This document shows positions 1 through 7,852 of a stretch of DNA of 35,206 nt, in pieces. The position numbers and the translations under genes were made by a program. The DNA is from an uncultured Clostridia bacterium (lineage in GTDB: Bacteria > Bacillota > Clostridia > TANB77 > CAG-508). The notes beneath the pieces are model-generated. The model did not search any database and was not told where the DNA came from. It saw only the letters and a program-made list of their open reading frames with translations. Numbering within the stretch: position 1 is the stretch's first letter; the number at the start of each line of letters is the position of its first letter. The stretch is taken from positions 1-35,206 of the forward strand of contig CANQGW010000013.1 of NCBI GenBank assembly GCA_947623555.1, written 5' to 3'.

Positions 1-77
1 TCTCCACAACCTGTTAATAACACTAACATTGCAATTAAAATTACTACAATTCCTAAACCTAAAATTTTCTTTTTCAT
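1..77 (-). CDS. Lipoprotein, N-terminal part (cut by window edge)
   Basis: Only the first 25 codons lie in the window. They encode a charged MKKK start, a hydrophobic stretch and the lipobox LLTGC, so the product is a secreted lipoprotein lipidated on that Cys. The peptide is almost identical to the leader of the lipoprotein at 1227-2243, so the two are tandem paralogues. The ATG at 77 follows an AAGGGAG ribosome site and lies 12 bases after the stop of the zinc-ribbon gene, which suggests co-transcription. The mature domain is outside the window. Confidence 0.75.
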   Translation of the reverse strand, partial: MKKKILGLGIVVILIAMLVLLTGCG

Positions 78-89
78 TTTTTTCTCCCT

Positions 90-1187
90 TTAATTATGTT
101 TAATATAATTTAATGTTGAAATAGTAGCCATTATTTCGCTATTTCTTTCAACAATTTTAGTATCTTGTGCTTGTGCTTCTAATGTAGCATTTGCTCGTCT
201 TTGTTCATTTAACATATCAGTACAAGTATTTACAAAAGCACTTTGTAGAGCATTACTTGTTTGAATTGCCAAATATGTAGCAAATTGCATTTTCTTTATT
301 TGATCTAATCTTGCTAAAACCTGATCTAATTTTCCAATAATAACATTTTGCCTTAATTCTTGTTCATATACATTATAACATCCTGTATATCCATAAAGTG
401 ATTTACATCTTCCAGATTCCAAATATTCTATAAATGTTGTAACTGCTATAAGATTTCTGTATTTTGGATAGATAACATCCAAATCGTAATATGTATTTAA
501 TGTTTTTTCGGTATCTTTTAAATTATTATCAATATTAGTTATTCTGCCATCAATAATATTTTTTTCGTTATTATAAACAGTTAATTGTCTTTCGTTCTCT
601 GTATCGACTTTATTACTGTTTTTATTGTATTTCACAACATCCTTTTTATACACTATTATTCCAATAACAGTTGCTAGTATATATGCAACAATAACTATTG
701 GAATGATAATTTTAAATGGACTCGTAAGTACTTTGGATAGTACTTCCCAACTTCTAGGTTGATATTGATTACCATAGTGAAAAAATAATATAATATATAA
801 TATAATGGAAACCACAAGCATAAACCCAGAAATAACTACATAACATCCCAAAATTGAAGAAAACATTGTTGGCTTTTCTTCTTTTTTTAATGGTTTTATA
901 ATTCTTGCATATTCTTTCTTATCTAAATTACGCAAATTTATTATACTATTTCCTAAACCTAATTTGTTTATTTCTAGTTCTTTAACAATATTTAGGTAAC
1001 TTAACAGGTCTTTTTTATCTAATTTTTTTTCATCTTGACTATCTTCAAATTCATTTTCTAATACTTGTTCAACATTTTCTTTTGTTTCTAATTCTTGTTC
1101 TTGCTTTTCTTCTTCTAAACTTGCTCCACATTTTTTACAAAATTTAGCTGTATCCTTGTTTTTATATCCACATACATCACAATACAT
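90..1187 (-). CDS. Zinc-ribbon protein with two membrane segments
   Basis: The 365-aa product starts with a zinc ribbon (CDVCGYKN then FCKKCG, residues 3-22), followed by a Glu-rich linker. Two strongly hydrophobic segments lie near residues 108-135 and 157-182. The C-terminal half is a charged, probably coiled-coil region. The layout resembles the many Firmicute membrane proteins with an N-terminal zinc-ribbon domain, whose function is unknown. It starts at an ATG behind AGAGGTG and sits between two lipoprotein genes, with only 12 bases to the downstream one. A scaffold or envelope-stress role is possible, but nothing in the sequence fixes it. Confidence 0.7.
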   Translation of the reverse strand: MYCDVCGYKNKDTAKFCKKCGASLEEEKQEQELETKENVEQVLENEFEDSQDEKKLDKKDLLSYLNIVKELEINKLGLGNSIINLRNLDKKEYARIIKPLKKEEKPTMFSSILGCYVVISGFMLVVSIILYIILFFHYGNQYQPRSWEVLSKVLTSPFKIIIPIVIVAYILATVIGIIVYKKDVVKYNKNSNKVDTENERQLTVYNNEKNIIDGRITNIDNNLKDTEKTLNTYYDLDVIYPKYRNLIAVTTFIEYLESGRCKSLYGYTGCYNVYEQELRQNVIIGKLDQVLARLDQIKKMQFATYLAIQTSNALQSAFVNTCTDMLNEQRRANATLEAQAQDTKIVERNSEIMATISTLNYIKHN

Positions 1188-1226
1188 AACTACACCTCTT
1201 ATTTTTAATTTATTACTCTTTTTATA

Positions 1227-2243
1227 TTATTTCAAAATAAATGGATTATCACTTGTTCCATTACCACCATTAGATTCAATATTTGATTTTAATGTTACGA
1301 TTGGTTTAATGTTAGCATTAACAGAATATTCTGTTTCGCCAGTTTTTTCATAAGTATCATCACTAATTTTATTTAATTTAATAGTATATGGGTTAGCATT
1401 TTTTAATGTATAGAAAGATGAATTGTATGAAAATGTTGATAGTTGATATTCTACACCAGTCCAAAAATCGTTTTGGAATAATCCTAATTCAGCATTTTCA
1501 GAAAGCCAAACAAAAGGCGTTCCTTCTAAAACACTTTTATAACCTTCATTTGTAATACAATCACGTAAAGAAGCCCCTGTTTCCAATAAAAATCTTCTAT
1601 TAAGTGTTATATTTTTACCATCTACTGATATAGTATTTCCATAGTAATTATAATAAGATTTATTCATACTTTCAAATACTTCTTCTCTTGTACCATTTGT
1701 ATTAATATCACCATGAGTATATAAATCTGTATCATAATGTTTTAATAAACTTTTTACTGTTGCATCTAAATCCATCATATTTTCTAAATCACTTCTAGTT
1801 ATACTTCTACTTGATGTAGCATAAGCGTTATTAAGATATATATTTGTAATATTATTTAATTCACTTTCAAAGTTTTCAGTTCCCATTTTTCCCTTAACAT
1901 AAAATGCTTTGTCAATTATTGTTTTTACACTTCCATCTAATATTAAATCAATAGTTCCATCTTCATTGATATTTAAAACTCTCCATTTTTCTTCTCCTGT
2001 CGTTTCAAATGTTTGATCTTTATCATAACCAGTTTTATCTTTAGATGATGTATATGATTTGCCACTTTCTAATTTATAATCAACATAGTCACCAATTTTA
2101 ACTTGTGAAGCTAAACTATTTTTGGAGGTTTTAGAACTTCCATTTTCTCCTTCACTATTTTCTCCGTTACCACATCCTGTTAATAAAATTAGCATTGCTA
2201 GTAAAATAAATACAATTCCTAATCCTAAAATTTTCTTTTTCAT
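1227..2243 (-). CDS. Lipoprotein with DUF6273-like domain
   Basis: The 338-aa product has a type II signal peptide with lipobox LLTGC and Cys24 as lipidation site, then a Gly/Ser/Asn-rich linker. The body has the pattern GDYVDY...EEKWRVLNINEDGTIDLI and, near the end, GTPFVWLSE and IKPIVTLKS followed by GNGTSDNPFIL. That combination is typical of DUF6273-type extracellular domains in gut Firmicutes. The biochemical role is unknown; surface binding is an inference. A good ribosome site (GAGGAGG) precedes the ATG, and a promoter can be seen 40-70 bases upstream. The leader is shared with the partial gene at 1-77. Confidence 0.75.
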   Translation of the reverse strand: MKKKILGLGIVFILLAMLILLTGCGNGENSEGENGSSKTSKNSLASQVKIGDYVDYKLESGKSYTSSKDKTGYDKDQTFETTGEEKWRVLNINEDGTIDLILDGSVKTIIDKAFYVKGKMGTENFESELNNITNIYLNNAYATSSRSITRSDLENMMDLDATVKSLLKHYDTDLYTHGDINTNGTREEVFESMNKSYYNYYGNTISVDGKNITLNRRFLLETGASLRDCITNEGYKSVLEGTPFVWLSENAELGLFQNDFWTGVEYQLSTFSYNSSFYTLKNANPYTIKLNKISDDTYEKTGETEYSVNANIKPIVTLKSNIESNGGNGTSDNPFILK

Positions 2244-2282
2244 ATTTATTCCTCCTCAAATCAAATAGAAAAATTCAAAATT

Positions 2283-2311
2283 ATTATATCAAATAAATAA
2301 AAATCTGTATA
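2283..2311 (-). promoter_or_regulatory. Sigma-A-type promoter of the lipoprotein gene
   Basis: Read on the minus strand there is TATACA, a 17-base spacer and a perfect TATAAT, about 40 bases before the lipoprotein start codon. The -35 box matches TTGACA at four of six positions. It would drive the 1227-2243 gene and perhaps the two genes after it. Confidence 0.55.
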
Positions 2312-2334
2312 GTTTTTAATATAAATTTTCTATT

Positions 2335-2604
2335 TTATTTTTTATCTTTTTTGATAGCCACATAATAAATATTATTTTCTATTAAATGAGATTCATTTTC
2401 AATTTTATATGTATCTCCTTCTTCATAAATTGTATAGCCTAGATTAACTAATCTAACTTTTGACTTTTCTAAAAAATATTCAATTTGTTGTTTACTTAAT
2501 TTTTCTTCAACATTTAATTCATGAAATTTGATAATTACTATTTTTTCGTTTTTTTCAATCTTTTTGTCTATATAATCTGTAATGTATTGTAAGTTAAAAA
2601 TCAC
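2335..2604 (-). CDS. Hypothetical protein, 89 aa
   Basis: A small soluble, charged protein (start GTG behind AGGAAGTGAG) with an alternating hydrophobic pattern that suggests a mixed alpha/beta fold. No family was recognised. It is the last gene of a tight operon with the 73-aa gene, lgt and lspA: its start is 12 bases after the lspA stop. The context hints at an accessory role near lipoprotein maturation, but this is only association. Confidence 0.55.
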   Translation of the reverse strand: MIFNLQYITDYIDKKIEKNEKIVIIKFHELNVEEKLSKQQIEYFLEKSKVRLVNLGYTIYEEGDTYKIENESHLIENNIYYVAIKKDKK

Positions 2605-2616
2605 TTATCTCACTTC

Positions 2617-3072
2617 CTATTTTTCTTTATTTATTGTTGATTTTATAATTATAAAAATAAGAAATACTATTCCTAATACAATACAAATATCTGCTATATT
2701 AAAATTAGGAAAATTGAATATATTTACATCTATAAAATCAATGACAAAGCCTCTAAATAATCTATCAATTAAATTTGATATTCCTCCAGCAAGAACAATA
2801 AATAGCGAAATCAAAGCTCCTATATTTAAATCATTGTCCTTAATAAATTTAATAATTAATCCTATGATTATCACATTTATTATAATTATTGTAATTATAT
2901 TATTAGTACCTATATTAAATGCTACACCAGTATTTTGCGTATAGTTAAATGATAAAAAGTTAGGAATTATAGTAATATTTTGATTAATAAGAATCATTTT
3001 GGTTACTTGATCAAATAATATTATTAGTAACAATATAATTATACCAATTGTAATTACTTTGCTTTTACTCAT
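2617..3072 (-). CDS. lspA: Lipoprotein signal peptidase (LspA)
   Basis: The 151-aa integral membrane aspartic peptidase removes the signal peptide from prolipoproteins after lipidation. The sequence shows four hydrophobic segments and the family motifs: FDQVTK near the N-terminus, NTGVAF, NLIDRLFRGFVIDFID with the first catalytic Asp, and FNIADICI with the second. Length is normal for the family. The ATG overlaps the end of lgt by 8 bases, so the two are translationally coupled and act in consecutive steps of one pathway. The nearby lipoprotein genes supply obvious substrates. Confidence 0.95.
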   Translation of the reverse strand: MSKSKVITIGIIILLLIILFDQVTKMILINQNITIIPNFLSFNYTQNTGVAFNIGTNNIITIIIINVIIIGLIIKFIKDNDLNIGALISLFIVLAGGISNLIDRLFRGFVIDFIDVNIFNFPNFNIADICIVLGIVFLIFIIIKSTINKEK

Positions 3073-3859
3073 TTTTTATTTTACCTTTTACTTTCTTATA
3101 AATTAAGATGCTTCCAAATATCACAAACAATAAAATTGATATTACTTGTGAAATTCTAAAACTACCTAGCATCAAACTGTCTGTTCTTAGCCCCTCTATA
3201 ATTGCTCTAATTAGTCCATATAAAGTTAAATAAATATATGTTAATTGTCCTCTATATTGTCTTCTATTTCTCATAAAATAAAGAATTAAAAATATAACTA
3301 AATTGCAAATTGATTCATAAAGAAATGTAGGATGTACTTCTATGTATGCTCCATTTTCGACAATTCCCATTCTTAATATATTAGTTGTAATTGAGCCATG
3401 TGCTTCTCCATTAAAGAAATTTCCCCATCTTCCTATTGCTTGCCCTAATGCAAGATATGGAACAATGTAATCTAAAACATCTAAAAAATTTATCTTTTTT
3501 ATTTTACAAAATACCAATATTGTTATTATAGCACCTATAATTCCACCATATATTGCAAGTCCACCATTTCTAATGTCTAAAATTTCTACTGGATTATTAA
3601 TATAATAATCAAACTTAAATATCACAAAATATAGTCTTGCAAATACTATACTTACAGGAATTAATATTAAAAACAATTCCATCATATCTTCAAACTTTAT
3701 TTTATATTTACCATCATCTTTTTTAAAAAATAATATAGCAAGTGAAAAAGCTAAAACAATAAAAATAGCATACCAATAAATATTTAGATTTCCAATACTT
3801 ACTGCTATACTATTAATTTGAAATTTTAAATTTAGTCCTGGAAATAGTATTTCTCTCAC
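3065..3859 (-). CDS. lgt: Prolipoprotein diacylglyceryl transferase (Lgt)
   Basis: The 264-aa membrane enzyme transfers diacylglycerol from phosphatidylglycerol to the lipobox Cys, the first step of lipoprotein maturation. The signature GRWGNFFNGEAHG lies near residue 140, and about seven hydrophobic segments are visible; both fit the family. The N-terminal IYWYAIFIVLAF is also typical. The start is GTG, because the overlapping ATG runs straight into a stop. The gene lies 2 bases after the preceding 73-aa gene and overlaps lspA by 8, so lgt-lspA is a real operon here rather than two scattered housekeeping genes. Confidence 0.95.
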   Translation of the reverse strand: MREILFPGLNLKFQINSIAVSIGNLNIYWYAIFIVLAFSLAILFFKKDDGKYKIKFEDMMELFLILIPVSIVFARLYFVIFKFDYYINNPVEILDIRNGGLAIYGGIIGAIITILVFCKIKKINFLDVLDYIVPYLALGQAIGRWGNFFNGEAHGSITTNILRMGIVENGAYIEVHPTFLYESICNLVIFLILYFMRNRRQYRGQLTYIYLTLYGLIRAIIEGLRTDSLMLGSFRISQVISILLFVIFGSILIYKKVKGKIKNE

Positions 3860-3861
3860 AT

Positions 3862-4083
3862 TTACCTCTTTTCTATTCTTAACTTATCTATAATTGGGTT
3901 AAATACTATAAAACTATCGTTAATTTCATTGTTTTTTGAGCTTTTACTCATAATTCCTTCTGTTATTATATTTGCTATCCTTAATCTTTCATTTTCTGAA
4001 TAATCTCTATTCTCAATTATAATATTTGTTTCATTAAATATTGCTTTTCTCTCTTTATCTGTATATATTTCATATAAATTCAT
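3862..4083 (-). CDS. Hypothetical protein, 73 aa
   Basis: A small soluble protein with a charged, Asn-rich composition; no family was recognised. The ATG has an AGGAGAGG ribosome site located in the end of the preceding 57-aa gene, and the stop is 2 bases from lgt. It belongs to the same leftward operon. A function linked to lipoprotein maturation would be guesswork. Confidence 0.5.
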   Translation of the reverse strand: MNLYEIYTDKERKAIFNETNIIIENRDYSENERLRIANIITEGIMSKSSKNNEINDSFIVFNPIIDKLRIEKR

Positions 4084-4095
4084 TTTTTACCTCTC

Positions 4096-4269
4096 CTAAT
4101 GTTTAAATATAATATCTACTATTTCATCTTTTGTTATTTCTCTAGTTTCAATTGTTTTACCATTACTATCTATTATTTCAGCTAACATTTTATCATTTGT
4201 TGGTTTGGATAATATGGTAGCGTTGTTTTTATCTTTTAATTTTACTACATCAAATAAATTGTATGTCAT
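4096..4269 (-). CDS. Small hypothetical protein, 57 aa
   Basis: A 57-codon frame starts at an ATG with the good ribosome site AAGGAG eight bases upstream. It begins MTYNLFDVVKLKDKN and ends KDEIVDIIFKH. The pattern looks like a small beta-rich domain followed by a helix. Its stop lies 12 bases before the next gene of the lgt-lspA operon, so it is probably the first gene of that transcript. The family is not recognised. Confidence 0.55.
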   Translation of the reverse strand: MTYNLFDVVKLKDKNNATILSKPTNDKMLAEIIDSNGKTIETREITKDEIVDIIFKH

Positions 4270-4313
4270 ATTCTTGTCTCCTTTTTTCTTGTGCTATTGT
4301 ATCATAAAATATA

Positions 4314-4360
4314 AAAAAAATAAAGCCAAATTAAAAATATTAATCTGACTTTATTTTTTT
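4314..4360 (-). terminator. Terminator after the AbrB gene (bidirectional shape)
   Basis: A 20-bp stem with two mismatches has a short A/T-rich loop, with an A-run on one side and a T-run on the other. Read leftwards it ends in a run of T just after the AbrB-like gene, separating it from the lgt-lspA operon. Confidence 0.6.
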
Positions 4361-4381
4361 CATTTTAATATATTTTCTTTT

Positions 4382-4642
4382 TTATAGTGTTTCACTTTTA
4401 TTTAGTTTTTGTATTTTAGTTATGCACTTTGAACAAATTAATTTGTCCTCAAAATTTATTAAGTTTTTAGTAGAATCGCAAAACAAACAAGCTTCTAAAT
4501 TTTTTCGTAAAATTATTTTTTGTCCCTCTACATAAATTCTAATTGGGGTTTTAACCTCTATTCCTAAATCTTCTCTAATCTCCATTGGAATAACGATTCG
4601 CCCTAATTCATCAACTTTTCTTACAATTCCTGTATCTTTCAT
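4382..4642 (-). CDS. AbrB/SpoVT-type transition regulator
   Basis: An 86-aa DNA-binding protein with an AbrB-type swapped-hairpin domain at residues 1-50 (GIVRKVDELGRIVIPMEIR is diagnostic). A C-terminal Cys cluster, CLFC and CSKC, may bind zinc. Clostridial AbrB paralogues have the same two-part layout. Such proteins bind DNA as dimers or tetramers and repress transition-state or accessory genes. The gene lies 3 bases behind the YcxB-like gene, so the two form one operon transcribed from the divergent region at about 5.2 kb. Confidence 0.85.
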   Translation of the reverse strand: MKDTGIVRKVDELGRIVIPMEIREDLGIEVKTPIRIYVEGQKIILRKNLEACLFCDSTKNLINFEDKLICSKCITKIQKLNKSETL

Positions 4643-4645
4643 TTT

Positions 4646-5137
4646 TTATTCCTTCCTTTCATAAAATATAGCCTTTGTTTTTTGCTTTAAAATATCTTTT
4701 AGTTCTTCTTTTGTGCCAATTGTAAAACTATTTTTATCAAGAATCATTGGTACTTTTAATACACTAAAAAAATAATGAGCCTCTTTTTCTATTATAAAGT
4801 CAATGTCTGAATATGCAACCTCTAAAATTATTTCTTTATTATTTACTAGAAAATAATCTTCAAAAAAATCGTATTTTACTGATTTTAGCTTTGACGATTT
4901 TACTTCTTTCACTTTGAATGTATCTATGATTCCTAATATACTTATATAGATAAATAAAATTTTGGTAATTGTATCTATTTTCAAAATTATCGATGTAATT
5001 ATAATAAATAAACAAATTATTAGTTTTATAAGCACAATATATGGATATTGATAAATTTTTTTATAAAACATCATTGTTTTAAAATTTTCATCAGTTATTA
5101 AAGTCTCATTACTTAATAATACTTTTTTTTCCATCAT
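4646..5137 (-). CDS. YcxB-like membrane protein
   Basis: A 163-aa protein with two adjacent hydrophobic segments (about residues 33-52 and 58-72), followed by a soluble domain containing YDFFEDYFLVNN, YSDIDFIIE and a final ELKDILKQK. This is the usual layout of YcxB-like proteins, whose function is unknown. Its start ATG follows a weak ribosome site (GAAAGGAAT). It leads the operon with the AbrB-type regulator and is divergent from the XRE regulator at 5273. Confidence 0.6.
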   Translation of the reverse strand: MMEKKVLLSNETLITDENFKTMMFYKKIYQYPYIVLIKLIICLFIIITSIILKIDTITKILFIYISILGIIDTFKVKEVKSSKLKSVKYDFFEDYFLVNNKEIILEVAYSDIDFIIEKEAHYFFSVLKVPMILDKNSFTIGTKEELKDILKQKTKAIFYERKE

Positions 5138-5175
5138 ATTCCTTTCACATTTTCTAATTTAATAGATTAATTTTT

Positions 5176-5194
5176 AGTATGTATTATACATACT
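5176..5194. promoter_or_regulatory. 19-bp palindromic operator with a -10 box
   Basis: AGTATGTAT-T-ATACATACT is a perfect 9-bp inverted repeat around one base, between divergent genes. On the minus strand it contains TATAAT, so a protein bound here would cover the promoter of the YcxB/AbrB operon. The XRE regulator encoded immediately to the right is the natural candidate binder, although this is inference. Confidence 0.5.
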
Positions 5195-5272
5195 TTTAGT
5201 AGTTTTGTTACATATTCTCGTTTTTTAAATAAAATGATAATATTTGGTTAAACTATTTAAAAGGGGATTACT

Positions 5273-5611
5273 ATGCAACTAAATGATGATAAATTAAGGG
5301 AAATATTAAGTCAAAACATACGATCTGCTAGATTATCTTGTGGACTTACACAAGAATTATTGGCAGAAATGTCTGATATATCTTTGACATTCTTAAAAGA
5401 TTTAGAAGGTGGTCGCTCTGCGACTAGTTTATTAACTTTAATAAACCTATGTAATTCCCTAAATATTACACCAAATGAGCTATTAAAAGATTTTTTTAAG
5501 CCTTCTCATGATAAAGCCATAGGACTAACACAACAAATAAATCTTCTAAACGATTATCAGAAGAATGCTGTCCATGCTCTTATACAATTTTTTATAAACA
5601 ATGATATGTAA
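5273..5611 (+). CDS. XRE-family transcriptional regulator
   Basis: A 112-aa Cro/CI-type helix-turn-helix protein. Residues 10-65 (IRSARLSCGLTQELLAEM ... FLKDLEGGRS ... LLTLINLCNSLNITPNELL) form the five-helix XRE domain, followed by a short helical tail for dimerisation. The ATG has the ribosome site AAAGGGGA. It faces right, divergent from the YcxB/AbrB operon across a palindrome, and is followed by its own terminator. Arg codon CGA is used normally here. A role as element immunity or conjugation repressor is likely, but its targets are not shown. Confidence 0.8.
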   Translation: MQLNDDKLREILSQNIRSARLSCGLTQELLAEMSDISLTFLKDLEGGRSATSLLTLINLCNSLNITPNELLKDFFKPSHDKAIGLTQQINLLNDYQKNAVHALIQFFINNDM

Positions 5612-5612
5612 A

Positions 5613-5641
5613 AGCGAATCTCTTTACTGATTCGTTTTTTA
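5613..5641 (+). terminator. Terminator of the first XRE gene
   Basis: AGCGAATC and GATTCGTT pair across an 8-base loop and are followed by a T-run, directly after the stop codon. Confidence 0.75.
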
Positions 5642-5879
5642 TTTTTCCCCTTTGTCTTTAGAGCATTCCTCCTTTCTCTTGAATTTTTAAATTTATTTTT
5701 ACATTCCATAGTTCGATTAAATTATGTATTTTTTTCCATTTTTTGTTATATTTTCAATATATTCTAGCATATCAAAAACATAATTACAAGTTTTTTGTTT
5801 ATTTTATATGAGTTAATGTTTTTCTTATTTCATTTATTTTAATAATCAATTTTGATATTTTTATTAAGGAGGATTTTTT

Positions 5880-6224
5880 ATGAAACATAAAAATGATAAG
5901 ATAGAAATTGGTAAAAAATTAAAAGAAGCAAGAATATCATGTGGTCTTACTCAAGAAGAAGTATGTGAACAAATCGACTGTGCTCCTCGTTATGTTAGCG
6001 CATTAGAAACAAATCAAACCACTGGTAGTATTAGTTTGATTTTAAAACTTTGTTCATTATATAATATATCATTGGATTACCTTTATTCTGACTATTTAAA
6101 ATCAGAATCATTCTCTGATGACTTATTAAAAATTAATGGATATTTAAAATTAAACGAATATAATCGTTCTATTATAGAAAATAATATAATGTTTCTAAAT
6201 AAATTACAAAGTAAAAATAATTAA
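5880..6224 (+). CDS. XRE-family transcriptional regulator (second copy type)
   Basis: A 114-aa helix-turn-helix protein with the XRE domain at residues 10-65 (KKLKEARISCGLTQEEVCEQ, then RYVSALETNQTT, LYNISLDYLYSD) and a helical C-terminal tail. It is clearly related to the regulator at 5273 (shared SCGLTQE) but not a recent duplicate. A strong AAGGAGG ribosome site precedes the ATG and a terminator follows. Paired XRE regulators at the edge of a leftward transfer module are common in conjugative elements, where one often represses the transfer operon. Confidence 0.8.
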   Translation: MKHKNDKIEIGKKLKEARISCGLTQEEVCEQIDCAPRYVSALETNQTTGSISLILKLCSLYNISLDYLYSDYLKSESFSDDLLKINGYLKLNEYNRSIIENNIMFLNKLQSKNN

Positions 6225-6247
6225 GCACACTAAATGTGCTTTTTTTA
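6224..6247 (+). terminator. Terminator of the second XRE gene
   Basis: AGCACA and TGTGCT pair around CTAAA, followed by seven T, starting within the stop region of the regulator. Confidence 0.8.
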
Positions 6248-6640
6248 TGTTTAAAATTTGAAACCCTGAAATTTCTGAACATAAAATGGTGTATTATCCC
6301 CTTTGTATAAAAAATAATACACCATAATAGAAACCCCTCATTCCCTCACTTTCAATTATGGTAGTCTAGTATGTAGATCAAATAATCTACTATAGATGCT
6401 GTTAATAATAAGTTATTAACTTTATTCATACTTGCCCAAACTTTTTACACCTATATATCCTCATACAAGTTTTGCCTCCTGAAACTCTTTATTTATTGTG
6501 AGTATATGTTACAAAATCTCACTTACATATTTCATACAAATAGACCTTTTGTAATCATGCGAATGAATTTTACAGCATCGGCTCATAACACCTATCTCTT
6601 TATTGTTTTAAAACGAGTTTATGGCTTCTCTCGTTTAATA
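6248..6640. other. Gene-free stretch with consecutive inverted repeats
   Basis: No convincing coding frame or ribosome site was found in about 390 bases. Four perfect inverted repeats stand out. ATGGTGTATTAT (6286-6297) pairs with 6314-6325 across 16 bases. GTAGAT (6373-6378) pairs with ATCTAC (6385-6390). GTTAATAA (6401-6408) pairs with TTATTAAC (6413-6420). AAACGAG (6611-6617) pairs with CTCGTTT (6630-6636). The density suggests a structured RNA or a replication/regulatory region at the left edge of the transfer module. No known RNA family was recognised. Confidence 0.4.
6286..6325. repeat. Perfect 12-bp inverted repeat
   Basis: Arms ATGGTGTATTAT and ATAATACACCAT are separated by 16 bases. 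Neither arm is followed by a T-run, so a simple terminator is unlikely. It could be an operator pair or the base of an RNA stem. Confidence 0.6.
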
Positions 6641-6648
6641 TAAAAAGA

Positions 6649-6670
6649 AGCACCTAAAATTATAGGTGCT
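6649..6670 (-). terminator. Terminator of the leftward transfer/accessory operon
   Basis: On the minus strand AGCACCTA and TAGGTGCT pair around a 6-base loop and are followed by TTCTTTTT, seven bases beyond the stop of the last gene. This marks the 3' end of the long leftward transcript. Confidence 0.75.
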
Positions 6671-6676
6671 ATCCTA

Positions 6677-7285
6677 TTACAGTTCCTCTTCATATTCCGC
6701 TTCTGAACTTTTTTCCAATGTTTTAATTCTATCTAGTAATAATTTTTCAAATTCTTTTTTATTCTCTAATGTAACATAAGTTTCGTTATTGTTTTCAATG
6801 TATTTATCTATGAAGCCTGTTTCAATAATATTTTTCTTTAATGTATTATAGATATCTTCTCTATAATCTTCATCTTTATTGTTTACAAAATCATCTATTA
6901 AAGCTCTGATGGATAAATATCCATTTTCAAAGACTCTACTACTGCTATAATAATAAAAATCTGATAATATTTCACTTTGTGCTTTAGAATCTAGGGTATT
7001 AATTTCATCATAAAAATATGGACAATAACTTGTATAAAATACCATGTCAATACACATTTCATCATCTATTGTTACATCTGCAATTCTTTCATCTTTATAT
7101 AATAGTTTCAGTATTTCATCCTTATATTTTGTTAAATCAATGCCATCTCCATATTCCGTTAAATATACAGAAAAATTAAATTCTGAACATTCTCTTATTC
7201 CATTTTCTATTATTTTATTTACATAGAATTTTAGCATTTCTTCTTTTGTCATACTTATAGTAAATGTTGAGACTTCATTTTTCAT
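6677..7285 (-). CDS. Hypothetical protein with acidic C-terminal tail
   Basis: A 202-aa soluble, acidic protein of no recognised family. It has Tyr/Asp-rich stretches (FYTSYCPYFYDEIN; LSDFYYYSSSR) and helical segments at the C-terminal third. It ends SSEAEYEEEL, one of the acidic tails shared by many proteins of this element. The tail cannot be a ribosome site for a following gene, because the operon terminates here. It is the last gene of the transfer operon, one base after the small gene upstream. Delivery to the recipient is a hypothesis only. Confidence 0.6.
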   Translation of the reverse strand: MKNEVSTFTISMTKEEMLKFYVNKIIENGIRECSEFNFSVYLTEYGDGIDLTKYKDEILKLLYKDERIADVTIDDEMCIDMVFYTSYCPYFYDEINTLDSKAQSEILSDFYYYSSSRVFENGYLSIRALIDDFVNNKDEDYREDIYNTLKKNIIETGFIDKYIENNNETYVTLENKKEFEKLLLDRIKTLEKSSEAEYEEEL

Positions 7286-7286
7286 T

Positions 7287-7460
7287 TTATTTTTTCTCCT
7301 TGTTTTCTTTCTTTTTAATTTTATTTTTTAAATCCTTTTCTATTAGGTTTGTTACATAATCTTTAATTGTTATATTCTCTTCTAATTCTAATAGGTACAT
7401 TTTCATTTTTTTATGTAGTTTTTCCTCAATTGGAAATCCTAAATTTTTGACTTTACTCAA
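7287..7460 (-). CDS. Small hypothetical protein, about 57 aa
   Basis: A Lys-rich small helical protein (SKVKNLGFPIEEKLHKKMKM ... ITIKDYVTNLIEKDLKNKI), reminiscent of short ribbon-helix-helix or RNA-binding proteins, but no family can be named. I chose the TTG at 7460, which has AGGAGG six bases upstream. An ATG at 7478 lies inside the tail codons of the preceding gene and has no ribosome site. Here the GA-rich tail codons of the upstream gene double as the Shine-Dalgarno sequence. Confidence 0.5.
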   Translation of the reverse strand: MSKVKNLGFPIEEKLHKKMKMYLLELEENITIKDYVTNLIEKDLKNKIKKKENKEKK

Positions 7461-7839
7461 ACTCTTCCTCCTCTTCATTTTTAAATTCTTTATTTAAATT
7501 GTCCGACAGTTCTTTTATAAAATCAAATGGTTCTAGTAATTCTTTTATTTTTGCATTATTTCTAAATTCAATATCTAAATTTTCCTCACCTAATCTAACA
7601 AATACATATCCATCCTTTAATTTAGATAGTGTTTTCTCTAATTGTTGAATATCTTCATATTCTGGATAATACTTAATTGTATCCTCTGTTTCCATTAAAA
7701 TGAGTGAATTATCTTTTCCAAAATTACTTACATTAAATAATTTTAATAATTCATAATCTGCAAATTTTTCTTGATCTTTTTTTATTTTTTCATATCCTTT
7801 TTTAGTTACTGATATCATAACTGTACTATAATATCCCAT
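7453..7839 (-). CDS. Hypothetical protein with EEEEEFE tail
   Basis: A 128-aa soluble protein beginning MGYYSTVMISVTKKGYEKI, an opening shared by small phage and plasmid proteins of unknown role. The middle has a predicted alpha/beta pattern (YVFVRLGEENLDIEF), followed by a helix and the strongly acidic end NEEEEEFE. The tail overlaps the start of the next gene and includes its AGGAGG. It belongs to the leftward operon between the 236-aa membrane protein and the last two small genes. An anti-defence role would suit the context but is not shown. Confidence 0.6.
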   Translation of the reverse strand: MGYYSTVMISVTKKGYEKIKKDQEKFADYELLKLFNVSNFGKDNSLILMETEDTIKYYPEYEDIQQLEKTLSKLKDGYVFVRLGEENLDIEFRNNAKIKELLEPFDFIKELSDNLNKEFKNEEEEEFE

Positions 7840-7852
7840 TTAAAATTCCTTT

